Assembly (NCBI GenBank): GCA_910592005.1
Contig: CAJVPP010000744.1
Location: 1-26,861, forward strand
Length of the DNA: 26,861 nt
Origin: Funneliformis mosseae
Taxonomy: Eukaryota > Glomeromycota > Glomeromycetes > Glomerales > Glomeraceae
Direction: 5' to 3'
Part shown: positions 1-10,123 of the stretch, in pieces
How positions within the stretch are numbered: the first letter of the stretch is position 1
How the letters are laid out: each line of letters starts with the position of its first letter
Program-made: the position numbers and the translations under genes
Notes under the pieces: generated by a model
Seen by the model: only the letters and a program-made list of their open reading frames with translations
The model's database searches: none
Told to the model about the DNA's origin: nothing

Positions 1-9
1 TATTCAACA

Positions 10-85
10 ATTACTCAATAAAACCTTCTGCTTACATTTACAAATTGTTTATAAATACATAAACGAAAGAACTGAATACAAAAAT
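10..85 (-). repeat. Dispersed repeat, inverted relative to 23590-23660
   Basis: Read on the minus strand, this stretch contains GTATTCAGTTCTTTCGTTTA followed by an A/T-rich spacer and AAGCAGAAGG. The plus strand at about 23590-23655 has the same order with few changes. The nature of the repeat is unknown; it may be an edge of a mobile element or a former flank of a Kelch copy. Confidence 0.6.
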
Positions 86-101
86 GGAAAAATATTGTTC
101 G

Positions 102-584
102 CACATTAGCGTTAGTCCATGCAAATTAGTATTTTCGGTTCACGTAGCATTAAAATTTTAAAATTGACACGGCACCCGGGGTTTATTATTTATTAGTGAA
201 TGGTTGGTTGGCTTTTAAAGAGTAATCAATTACAATCAGGACAGGTTAACAAATTAACCCGTAAATTAGTTGATATAAACTCCGGCCGAAATTCAATTTT
301 CGGACAGAATTAAGATTTTTATGATGTGCTAAATCTGCTAATTTTATAGTACTTGCCTAAGTTTATTTTATCGGTTAATTAACCGGTTAAAATATTATAG
401 ACTGTAACTTATCAATTAGATGTAACAGAGAAAGAAATATAAAAAAAATCCAAGAAAATGACGGGAACAAATTTTATTAAATTTGTATCTCGAGTAACGT
501 GATAAAATTTTACATAGAAAACTTTTTTGGCTAAAATTTAAAAAGTGACCGGGCTGGGTAACGTAAACCGAAAACGCTAATGTG
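102..584. mobile_element. MITE-like element with inverted-repeat ends
   Basis: The 12-mer CACATTAGCGTT at 102-113 has its exact reverse complement at 573-584. A second block, TTTTCGGTTCACGT at about 132-145, has a near-perfect reverse complement at 561-574, ACGTAAACCGAAAA. An A/T-rich AAATTTTAAAA-like stretch lies inside both ends. The interior holds no credible ORF. The right end overlaps the run-out frame of the Kelch pseudogene, so the element probably inserted at or just past that gene's 3' end. No target-site duplication was identified with confidence, so the family and exact ends are open. Confidence 0.4.
276..322 (-). repeat. Diverged copy of the palindrome-centred repeat at 18251-18276
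   Basis: TCCGGCCGAAATT at 281-293 pairs with AATTTTCGGACA just after it, an imperfect palindrome. The following GAATTAAGATTTTT matches the reverse complement of the sequence beside the perfect palindrome at 18251-18276, so the two sites are inverted copies of one dispersed repeat. An AACCGGTTAA motif lies 60-100 bp further on in both copies (about 380-390 here). Confidence 0.5.
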
Positions 585-724
585 TGCGTAGCCATAGACA
601 ATAAATAATCAAATAAAGCGATCAATTTTGTACGATACAATTTTTTCGTACAGACTAGACGTTTGTTATAATAATTAGCTGATAAGAGGATGTTATTATG
701 TTGCATATTTAATTTAACCTCTAG

Positions 725-2205
725 GAATATGACTACAATTATGCTTAACAATATTTCCGAGTTAAGTATGTTCCTCATGTTTTCCTTTTTTTCATTCCAT
801 CTATAAATTAAAAGTCCACAATAATAATAATTACTAAAACCACAATACCTCCTATTGATGCAAATATAATTTTCATTGCAACTCACTACTAGAATTAACA
901 ATAATTACGGATTCCGTTGGTGTTGATGGTTGTTACATTTGTTAATTCGAATGAATTAACCCATGTATAATTTCTAATATCCATTATATAAATATTAAGA
1001 TTCGCTAACAGTGATGGAACAGAATTGTTGTGTAATATTTCCTATCGTAAAAATTGGAATATATTAAATTTTTATTATAAAGTAATATACATTACTACAA
1101 AAAGCTACAATCATATATATATCAACCAAGTTAACTGAATGATATGAAAGTGATGGTGGAACTTTACCAACATTTGACGTAATTGGTGGTACGTAAATTC
1201 AAATGCTCGGATTCCATATTCAAAACAAATATATCTGGAGTAGCTTGAACATTGGGAACGTTTATAATAATATCCTTACACCCTCCATAAATAATTATTT
1301 TACCATCTGGAGCTATTTTATTATAAAATAAATAGGTAAATTTAATATATTTATAAACTATTAAATTACGAAATATACCTAACACTGCCGTATGTCCTGC
1401 ACGATTATCAATAACACTTGAAGTTTTCGCTACCTTTATATAAAATATCATTAGTTTTTAGGATTTAAATTTTAAACTTACTATCAGCATCAATACATAT
1501 TATTTCTGACCAAGTTAAGGATTTGATATCGTAAAGGAAAATTTGTTTTATATCAGCATATTGGAATCCAACGCCTACCTCATATTCAAACCCTCCAATA
1601 TATACAATAACTCCACTTAACAATAACGTTGCGGTATACAGGTCTCTTGATTTAGGTGGATAGATTATATTGTTTTCCCATGATAATTTAACAGTATTCA
1701 AAATGACCATATCATTGTAAGATAATGATTCTTGTAAACCAAATATATTTCCAGTAAATCCACCAAAAATATACATGATTCCAGAATTATCGATTACGCT
1801 TTGTATATCCGCACGTCTTTTAGGTGGAGTTCCTGCGATATTAGGCACATTCTACGATAAGGAATTTAAATTTAATGAATGAACACTCGATACAAATGTA
1901 TCTTGATTAAAACTATTAAGCATTAATCCGCCAAATAAATAAATTACTTGTTCCTTATCGTTTTGCGATACAGTTCCCCCAGCAACTTCTGAATGGTATT
2001 TTGGAATTTTGCGTAAATGGTGGAGTAACTATATTAAACGACCGAGATAAATCAAGGTAATATACTTCATTTGAACATTTACCACCATTATTTCAACAAG
2101 AGCAGAAGAATGTGCATGTCACTCTACAGGAGTAAATGACTCAACTCTAAACAACGGACAGGTTAACATGAAAATAAAAAAGTTAAGCAATTTATAAATT
2201 ATAAT
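725..2205 (-). pseudogene. Degenerate secreted/TM Kelch-repeat protein gene (copy 1)
   Basis: The minus strand matches the Kelch gene at 14183-15729 through most of its length. From about 2170 down come the end of a signal peptide with the motif RVESFTP, Kelch blades with the YIFGG and IVYIGG motifs (1465-1848), the block AGHTAVL then APDGKIIIYGG (1429-1260), the conserved exon encoding MDIRNYTWVNSF (about 950-990), and a glycine/valine-rich TM segment followed by YRWNEKKEN (about 780-880). Two introns remain recognisable, about 1430-1481 (donor GTAAGT) and 1313-1378. The gene is dead: the start ATG is not preserved, TGA lies at 2119-2121 after the signal peptide, TAG at 1852-1854 replaces the Trp of an SLSW motif, and there are frameshifts in the first exon and inside the TM segment. 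Its 3' limit is uncertain because the frame runs on into the repeat element at 573-584. The family function is unknown; Kelch propellers usually bind proteins. Confidence 0.85.
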
Positions 2206-2461
2206 TTCAGTTTAAAAAAATAAAAATTTTTTTTATTTTATTTTTACAAAATTTCTTTATAATGCTTAATTTTGAAATTCACAAATATGTTGTTACACAA
2301 TAATGATAAACAAAATCTTTTTTTTTTTATATATATTTTTTTGAAGATAAAAGATAATTTATACATTTGGAGAAGCTGTTTAAGTAATATATTGGGTAGT
2401 CTGGCTACTAAAAACGAATCAAGAGAAGTAATGAAGTTAAAAATTTTATTTTATTTTGCAA

Positions 2462-2504
<43 letters not shown>
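2206..2504. other. Intergenic, A/T-rich, with a 39-nt poly(A) run
   Basis: Upstream flank of Kelch copy 1. It holds an A/T inverted repeat around 2215-2245 and an uninterrupted run of 39 A at 2464-2502. The open frame through 2272-2523 translates this homopolymer and is not a gene. The run ends where similarity to the region at 21735 begins. Confidence 0.6.
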
Positions 2505-3885
2505 GCTAAAAACATGCTTGTGAAACGATTTTCGAATAGGAAAAAAAAAAATAACTAATTAATGTAATAGAATCGTTTGAACCTCTACAGATCATATTCT
2601 TTTTACTATATATTTATTTATTTTAAAAAGACTATTCTTTTAAATACCGACAAACTCAACAAAAAATTTGTTGTTACCTTAATTGAACATAACTTTTGGA
2701 AATTTGCAATGCATTTTATTAATTTAATTTAAATAGTACGACCTAAATTCCAAAGAGTTGAATGAGCCAGAATTGGCGTGCAATGAAATTACAAATTTTC
2801 TTTACTGCGCCTTTTTTGATTTAAAAAATTTAACAAGTTTTTCGTAATTATAGGTGTGTGATTATGAATCAATTAATAAGCAGGGTCACAATTAACAATA
2901 TAAATAGACTCAAAGGATTGTTCTTTCCAAAAACACTTTCTCAAAAATTTTATTTGACGAAGCAATAATATCTTTCTTTATAAAAAACTATACGTGCGAA
3001 ATTTATTTCACTTACCGCCCACCCTCCCCAGATTTTTATATATTAAACTCGCATAGGACGTTTGGTAAGTAATGTGGTTAGCGTGTCATATTATTTATCG
3101 TGATCCATACATATAGAATAATATTTAACGCGTATGTATATATTTTGTTAGCAATAATATGGTGGTCACAATGCTTGATTTTTAAATTAGTTCACGAGCT
3201 TACTTTTCCTAATTTCAACATGATATATACGTTTAATTCAAACCAAAACTGCATAATATAAAACATTAATCTTAAGGCTGATCCATTTAGTCTTTTTTTT
3301 TTATATCTAATATACGTATATAATAACTTTGTTCATTAAAACATGTCAAAACTAAAATTGCATTGCATATCTATTCTCCTCTATTCTCCTCTAATTTAAT
3401 TTCTTATAAGTTTTCTTCTTACATTTATGATGACATACCGTACCAAAATACCAAGAAGAACGAAACCACCTAGAAATTTATATAATATAGCGATAAAAAA
3501 TTCTCTTCACGAAATTTAAGTTTTTTAATATTGATGAAATAATAATCATATTAGCTTTTTAATTATTAACCAAATTTACATCACTATACGACCGGTGTTA
3601 AGCTTAAACGGTGCGTTGTTAGGTCAACAATTTATATTTGCTAACAGGGAGTATAATTTATTAAACTATGAAAGAAATATACACGAATTAATTAAATTGA
3701 AGGGCCGTTCGTCTTTATTGGGATTTTGATTTTAAAGAAATATTAGTAGAAAGGAAATACAAGTATGATTATTAAATTAAACATTACTTTTAGCGGGTAA
3801 ATAGTAATGCATTTATTGACTTAGAAACTTTTCTTATTGATACTACAATTTGTTTTTTTTGCGTAATAAAAACCGAAATATATGA
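2505..3885 (+). repeat. Dispersed ~1.4 kb duplication, copy 1
   Basis: From the block AAACATGCTTGTGAAACGAT the sequence can be aligned by eye with 21735-23385 in the same orientation. Shared landmarks include TTTACTGCGCC, AATAGACTCAAA, TTTCTCAAAAATTTTATTT, ACGAAGCAATAAT, TTAAGGCTGATCCATTT, AAAAATTCTCTTCACGAAAT and ATTACTTTTAGCGGGTAAAT. Copy 1 lacks the Tc1/mariner insert of copy 2 and preserves its empty site (GCATATCTATT near 3365), but has about 150-200 bp extra around 3575-3770. No long ORF is present; it may be a non-autonomous mobile element or a segmental duplication. Confidence 0.8.
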
Positions 3886-3930
3886 TTTGAATGATGGAAA
3901 ACTTTTTTTTTTGAAAGAACATTTTCTACT

Positions 3931-4103
3931 CGAACTTGAACGAACCGAACTAGAGTATTAAAAAAAATAAAAAAACTAGCACTAAACTTTACCTTTATAG
4001 GACGGACCGGATCCTTGAAACCTTGGTACCTTTTTTTTTAATTTTTTTTTAAAAGCAAACTAATTTCACTTTCCCTCTTCGGGTTCCTGCTCGTTCAAGT
4101 TCG
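3931..4103. repeat. Short inverted repeat pair
   Basis: CGAACTTGAACGA at 3931-3943 is the exact reverse complement of 4091-4103. The roughly 150 bp between them is A/T-rich with a GGACGGACCGGATCC patch. It could be a very small MITE, but no target-site duplication was found. The remaining sequence to 4386 holds homopolymer runs and no gene. Confidence 0.35.
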
Positions 4104-4386
4104 GCGTCCTAAAATAAAGAAGTAAACGTTAGGAAACGTAAAAAAAAAAAAAAAAATAGAGAACACCTGCTTCTAAGATATGAAGATGTCCGATCAAGTC
4201 CGGTCAATCCGACGGATACCCAAGATTATTTTTTTGATCCGTATCGTACCCTTTCTTAAAGGACACGTCAAATAGCATTTTTTTTGCATAATTACCACTT
4301 ATTAGTAATTATTTCACCCAAAAACCAGATGATATCAAATTTAACTGTATGTTTTACCAAAATGTCCTGTTGTGATATAATGTTTA

Positions 4387-4866
4387 TCATGGCGTTGTTT
4401 GATGAGATTTTACATCGTGATCATTAATCAAATTCGATTTTAAAATTAGGATCATGACCAGAATTTCCGATATATTGCAATACCAAAGTAAAATTAGTAA
4501 TAGTTGTTTCAGAAAACGCTCCTCTATGTTTCTCTCTCGCCTTTTGGCGGAATCGATAAGTTTAGTTTTTGATTCAGCGTCAAACTTCAAGAATTCTGCA
4601 CGAAAACATTTATTTGCTCAATTTATTTTCCGTTCAATGATATGTCAACATATTCTTTTTACTGTTAGCAGCTATCGATATTTTATATGGTACAGATTGG
4701 TACTTAATAGAAATCTTACATAAGGACCAATACATTTACGTAGAATTTTTTGATCACAAACGGAAGTTTTAGCGGCATTTTTGCACTTTCCGTTTAAAGT
4801 AATGGTGATTGACAACGACTGAACTCTACTCAAGTTAAACAATAAGTTCTTTATATGTGAATTCAC
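4387..4866 (-). pseudogene. Possible coding remnant, unrecognised
   Basis: Two minus-strand frames without stops lie close together, 4672-4866 (64 codons) and 4387-4590 (67 codons, extendable upstream by about 11 codons to a TGA). The second is rich in charged residues near its start (AESKTKLIDSAKRRERNIEE, which looks helical) and hydrophobic afterwards. Local G+C is a little above the surroundings. No family is recognised and no full-length gene can be assembled. An antisense open frame at 4454-4723 overlaps it and looks like a shadow. This is weak support for a decayed gene. Confidence 0.2.
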
Positions 4867-6168
4867 TTATGTATTCACCTATAATTTCACTTAATAAAAA
4901 AATTTTACGAGTCATATATATTTATTATGATTAATCTACAATAATCATCGTAATTGAACCTTATTAATTACTTTAGTAATAAATTAGAGGAATCAATGAA
5001 GGTATTTTCAATAATACAAGTTATTGATATAACGAGTGATATTTGACGTCTTTATTTAATTATATTATAATTTTTTATTCTTGTATTTCAAGTATTCTAA
5101 TATTGTGAGAAACTATTTCTCGTCAAGTTCGAGATAAATGCATAAATCTACAATCCACATTGATGACAACATTTCGCGACAAGTAAATATTAATATTTTC
5201 AAAAAAACTTTTGGTTAATTCAACTAATTTAAAGTCCGCGAAATAGCAAATATATGATTCTGAAAAATTACTAATGTTAATATTCTAAATTTTATTTTTA
5301 GTTGACCTGGAACTTTATTTTCATCAGGCTTGAATATTAATTTCTAAACATATAATACAAATATTAAAATATTTAGGCACAGTATATATATTTTATGATT
5401 AATAAATATTATTAATAAATGGTTTATTTATGCGGATAAAACCCCTAATCCCATTTTTGTCAAAGAATAATTATTTCGATTCGAAATTTTTTTTACAAAA
5501 TTTCATTGTATACCTAGCTTATATGAAAAGCCACGAAGATACAATAGAAACAATATAATTAAAGTGTTTAGGTCATTTTAATATTTGATAAAGATAATCA
5601 AAGAGCTCCTGTTGCTATGAAGCAACTTTGTAACGTTATAAAATTATTCTCGATATATGTATATGGCGGGTTATTTTTTTTTTTTTTAAGAACTTATTGT
5701 GAGCTTCTTAGGATTCTTCTTTGAATTTTTTTAATAATAAAATTAATTTCATTTTAATTCAAGAATATTAATATTTATGGTCTAAAATACGTTCTTTACA
5801 TTTTTTATGTTTTGTTTAATGATATTTTTGAAAATGAGTGCTTATTTTGAATTTAATTTTTTTATTTCGTGTTTTAATATCGATGGGTTGTGACCATCAA
5901 ACTTTCTATAAAAAACTTGGAAAAATGTTTAAATAACGAGAGCAAAATGAAATATCTTATTATATTTAATAAATGATGATAAATGAATTAATTGCTAAAT
6001 TTTTATTTAAATTTACTTTGTGAAATGATGACGAATTATGAACATTATGACGTATGATGAATTATTCTAAATGCCTAAATTTCTATCTAAATTCTATCCA
6101 TAACTCGATAATGAAAAATATTTTAATTGTAACAATAAATGTTTATAATTTTAAATACCTCTCGAATC
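4867..6168. other. Intergenic, no gene seen
   Basis: A/T-rich sequence with many short A and T runs (for example the T run near 5670). No ORF, RNA gene or clear repeat was found on either strand. Confidence 0.6.
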
Positions 6169-6174
6169 TTTATT
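6169..6174 (-). terminator. Candidate polyadenylation signal of the MBOAT gene
   Basis: The minus strand reads AATAAA a few bases after the stop codon of the acyltransferase gene. The hexamer is common by chance in A/T-rich DNA, but its position fits. Confidence 0.3.
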
Positions 6175-6181
6175 AAATTGA

Positions 6182-7552
6182 TTAATAATGTTTAATAAAA
6201 ATTGAAGGAATATCAAATATCTCAGGTCGCCTTCTTAAAGGTTCAATGAATGCTGGCAAAACAGACAGATTAACAATCAACAATAGGAACCATTTTAAGA
6301 ACCTTTTAATTTTTGAATACTCATTTATATTTTCACGACCAAAAATAGCCTTCCACAAGATGAATATTACACCATGGATCATAAAGAAAAAGAGGTGTTC
6401 ACCTGTCCAAATATTAAATTGACCAATGATAAGGTATTCATGCAATAAAGCGCTAACACCGAATGCACCTAACACGCCCATCATATTTGCGACTTTCTTA
6501 GGAACGAATGGGACGAATGCATTCCTAACAGGTAAAAAACCTAGTTCTTTGAAAACTTCATTAGCTAATAATTGCCAACGAACAGACCAAAAGTCACGAG
6601 GGCTTGACGCCATCCATGGTTCACTAAACAAATGTTTTGTATTGAAAAGGAAAGTGATCATCCATTCTTTTAGAGAGAAATATTCGGAAGAAGTGAGAAG
6701 ACCAGATTTAATTAAAATAGGTTTATAATTCATTTCTTCCGATGAGGAATGAAGGAATAAACGGTAGAAGGTTGCATTAATGATAGTATATATATCGTAA
6801 GAATATATGGACAACACTAAATATACACATAAAAGGAAATTTAAGTATTGTAACATTGAATTCATTGTAAACGCAGGGATTCCTTTTGTAAAAAATTCTA
6901 ATAAACGAAGTTGGTATGGTTTCTCTGGAATTACCGTTGTATATCTAGTTGAAATTAACATTACAAGATCAAGAATAAGACATTTTGTCAAGGTAATAAT
7001 AGTGCGATTAATTATTTTTTTGTTAATTTGTGAAGTCTTCGGTGATGTAATAATCAAGGAATTTTCTTTTTCGTTAGAATTTTCTTTTTTTGGAGGAATG
7101 ATGTAAGAGTTAAAGCGTGTATTAAATATTAACCAGAGGAATGGTTTAAATTCTTTCTTTTGATTCGAACCTTCTTGATTCAAGTATGACCAATTATATT
7201 TTAAAAATAATAACATTTTTACTCCAAGCATTGCCCCATAAGCCACAAAATTGTTTTGAATACTAGGAGGATATAACTCGCGAAAACTTATCGGAATAGA
7301 AACAAATATAAGAGCGAGCGATAATAAAGTATAAAAACGTTTACTTGATTGAATTGGTTCAAATGAAAGTGATAAAAATAATAATAATGGAGTAAAAAAT
7401 ATTGAAGAATATACTGAGGTTGGTAATTTTGGAGGAAATTCTTGCCATGTAGATAATGGAGAATTATATATGAAATTTAACGTGTGAGCGGTCGTTATTG
7501 ACAGCGGTATGTAAATCAAATTTGATCTGGTGAAAATTCCAGGTTGCGACAT
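6182..7552 (-). CDS. MBOAT-family membrane acyltransferase, wax-synthase-like
   Basis: An intact 456-residue, intron-free polytopic membrane protein. Hydrophobic segments run along most of the length, as expected for membrane-bound O-acyltransferases. The wax-synthase domain signature is near residues 317-334 (SPRDFWSVRWQLLANEVF), followed by the family's invariant histidine at about residue 371 in SALLHEYL. The last two TM segments follow (about 383-400 and 420-436), then a basic RRRPE stretch. Length is typical for fungal and plant wax-synthase-like MBOATs. Members move an acyl chain from acyl-CoA to a hydroxyl acceptor at the endoplasmic reticulum; the substrate here cannot be read from sequence. 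Where plant and fungal relatives often have WHQ after the RRW-like motif, this protein has WQL, so one conserved His appears absent. The start is supported by an upstream TATA-like box and lack of coding sequence before it. The plus-strand open frames inside are shadows. Confidence 0.88.
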   Translation of the reverse strand: MSQPGIFTRSNLIYIPLSITTAHTLNFIYNSPLSTWQEFPPKLPTSVYSSIFFTPLLLFLSLSFEPIQSSKRFYTLLSLALIFVSIPISFRELYPPSIQNNFVAYGAMLGVKMLLFLKYNWSYLNQEGSNQKKEFKPFLWLIFNTRFNSYIIPPKKENSNEKENSLIITSPKTSQINKKIINRTIITLTKCLILDLVMLISTRYTTVIPEKPYQLRLLEFFTKGIPAFTMNSMLQYLNFLLCVYLVLSIYSYDIYTIINATFYRLFLHSSSEEMNYKPILIKSGLLTSSEYFSLKEWMITFLFNTKHLFSEPWMASSPRDFWSVRWQLLANEVFKELGFLPVRNAFVPFVPKKVANMMGVLGAFGVSALLHEYLIIGQFNIWTGEHLFFFMIHGVIFILWKAIFGRENINEYSKIKRFLKWFLLLIVNLSVLPAFIEPLRRRPEIFDIPSIFIKHY

Positions 7553-7678
7553 ATTGAAATTTTAAAATACTAAAAGAATAAACTGAAATAGGGTTACTTT
7601 ATGCGAATGCTTTTTTACAAAATATGAGTTTGAAAGATTTAAATGAATTGTTGGAGAAAACCTTTGAATTCCTACCGC

Positions 7679-7690
7679 TCTATATATACT
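7679..7690 (-). promoter_or_regulatory. TATA-like box upstream of the MBOAT gene
   Basis: The minus strand reads AGTATATATAGAG about 130 bp before the ATG at 7552, followed by a GAGCGG patch. Position and sequence fit a fungal core promoter, but TATA strings are frequent here. Confidence 0.35.
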
Positions 7691-7699
7691 TTTTTTCTT

Positions 7700-9225
7700 A
7701 CGCCAATCCTTTAAAATTTCGAAAATTTTACTAAAAAAGGTTACTACAAGTGTAAATACAGGAAAATTTATGGCTTACCTAAAATAGCTAGTCATGCGAA
7801 GATTGTGGAAATCTTTTATTGTAACAATTGTAACAATAGGTTATATTTTTAGACTTACTATTAATAGGTCAATATAGGTCTTCTTATTATTAAAGTACGT
7901 CGTACATGATTTATTTTTTTTGTACTTTGGTAATTATCCTTTTGCTATTTAGGTTAACGGAGCGTAAAAATTTCACAATTATGACGGAAAACAGAATTGC
8001 AAATTTTGATAATTTGATAATTCCATACCGATTTTGTTTAAATCATTTTTCTACGTTTTGTTTATCAAAAAAAGGCCACTAATAAATTTTATATACACAA
8101 TACAGTAAAGAAATAGATAAATAAACTAATTTGATTTTGATGCTTTTAATGATTCTTACAATCATTTTGCATTCCTAATTTTTTTTTTATTCTCAACTTT
8201 TTCTTTGTATTTTGCTCTATGAGATGTTCGAAAATAGAAAAAAAAATAAACAGCATAAAGAAAACATCTATGCAGAAGAAATTGCTGGAAAAAAATATTT
8301 ACTGTATCTCCCAGTATTGTCATGTACAGTAACAGTATTATTTGTGGCTTCTACACTGGAACCTTTCTTAACCAAAAATTAAAAGTACAAAAAGTATTCG
8401 ATAGGACTGAGTTTAAGATTTTGAAGACTAATTTAATTCTTATATTTTGTACATTTCTGTGCCGATCACAACAAACGATTTATTTTTTTTTCGGTTGAAT
8501 TTAAATTTGGTTCAAAAAAAGAACTATCATAGGTAAATACAGTGGAAAGTAAAGTATCTAAAAGCATTACAAAATTTCAGCCTGATTCTGAAATAATAAA
8601 TTGAAAGAATTATTCTGTAAGATAATTGTTATTGTTTCAGTAGAAATGTTGTATGATTTAATTATTAAACGTCATTTTACCGGATGGGATGGAATGGTAG
8701 CATTATATCTGAATGAGACAAGTTCATACGAAAAGTTTAATTTCTTTTTATAAATTAGAAATAATAATTGATGAGAGGGAAAGCCACTTAACAAATTAAA
8801 TTTAATAAAGTTTCTAAATATAATAGTATGAAAAATTCACTTGCATATTTCTTAGCATAGTTATTTTTCTTGAGGTAATAATTTTTTTTATTGACAAGTA
8901 AACACGTGATCCATTAGTAAAACCATTTTGTTGTTGTAATTCGGGCATTAAACAAAAATACTTTGTCATAAAAAGTATAAAATTTAAATTTTCAATTAAA
9001 TTAGGTGTACTTTTCTATAAATTTTCATAGACGATGATAATTCTAGTACAAGAAAGCTACACATATTAGTTTCTAAAGGATAAAAATTATTGAGTACCTG
9101 AAAAGACAAAGTTAATGTAAACCATCTTTATATATTAAAAGATTTTCCCTACAAAAAAATCTTTGATAATTTATATTTTTGTTAAAAACTTGCCTTTAAC
9201 TTATACCATTGTTTTGAATAATTTG
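7700..9225. other. Intergenic, no gene seen
   Basis: A/T-rich spacer between the MBOAT and F-box genes. No ORF of note, tRNA or clear element was found. Confidence 0.55.
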
Positions 9226-9365
9226 CTTCTGAAGCTTTTTTTTAAAAAAAAATCGCCCCTAAGATTCTATTAAATAAATCAAAAAAATCGCCACCTCCGA
9301 GCTTTTACTAAATTTTTTTTGAAAAAAAATCGCTTTCTCCGAAACTTTTTTAAAATAAAAACTCT
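9226..9365. repeat. Imperfect tandem repeat, about three units
   Basis: Three related units of roughly 45-55 bp carry the pattern CCGA(A)GCTTTT, then a T/A-rich stretch, then GAAAAAAAATCGC. Boundaries were read by eye and are approximate. Confidence 0.4.
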
Positions 9366-9533
9366 TCTACCGCTTCAGATCACAGGCGGAAAGTAACAAC
9401 TCGAAAAGAGTACTTTGAGGCGTTAAGTTAAATTTATACAAACAGCGTATGTGATGTTGATTTAATAAAAAATTTTTTGATCGGCATGATCCATTTCAGT
9501 TTGTAACTCAGGCAAGCTCAGAATATGTTGAAT

Positions 9534-9761
9534 TTAGAATCTGTTACCTTGTCTTGTACTTCCCTTTCGTCTCGTTAAGATTATTGGAACCTGATCATAT
9601 GGTTGCACAAATAAAGGTACCATATGAGCTGTTGTAAACCAAAATTTTAAATTATTAAACTTCCTCAGCCGAATTTTTTTTTGGAAAATTTTTTTTCCAA
9701 TTTCCTTATAAACTAGTTGTATCACATGGAAAAGAGAATAGTTATGCGAATTTGATATCAA
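9534..9761 (-). other. Short open frame, unrecognised
   Basis: A 75-codon minus-strand frame with a basic middle (KKIFQKKIRLRKF) and an aromatic stretch (FWFTTAHMVPLF-like). It starts with ATG and ends cleanly, but no family is recognised and no neighbouring exon is apparent. It may be a gene fragment or chance. The rest of 9366-10123 shows no gene. Confidence 0.15.
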
Positions 9762-10123
9762 ACTGATTTCGAATTAAAGATTTAAAATTGTCAATTGTCA
9801 TCAGAAGATTCGTATTCTATTGTTATGGTTTGACCAGCCAATACATTTAAACGAATACTTATTTAATTTAGAATTTACAGTATTTCCATATCGATAAATT
9901 TGTAATAGATAATATTTTAAAAATATTTTATTTATAACTTATATATATTATTCATATTAAAATAAACGTTTTTTTATTTTTATTACAATAAATTAATAAT
10001 ACTAAACGAAAATGATTTTGGAAAAATTATAAAAATATAAACATATTCTATCTATAGAAGTTATTTTTTTTTAAATAAACAATTAATTTTATATTAAAAT
10101 AATCATTTTTGAACGTCCACCAG

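Noticed and set aside
416..901. 161-codon minus-strand frame as an independent gene
   Set aside because: Its middle is the post-TM tail of the Kelch pseudogene entered through a frameshift, and its end runs through the MITE-like element.
2272..2523. 83-codon plus-strand open frame
   Set aside because: It translates a 39-nt poly(A) run and A/T-rich DNA; no domain, and the repeat copy at 21735 does not keep it.
6426..7106. Two plus-strand open frames inside the MBOAT gene
   Set aside because: They are antisense to a well-supported 456-residue protein and have no recognisable content.
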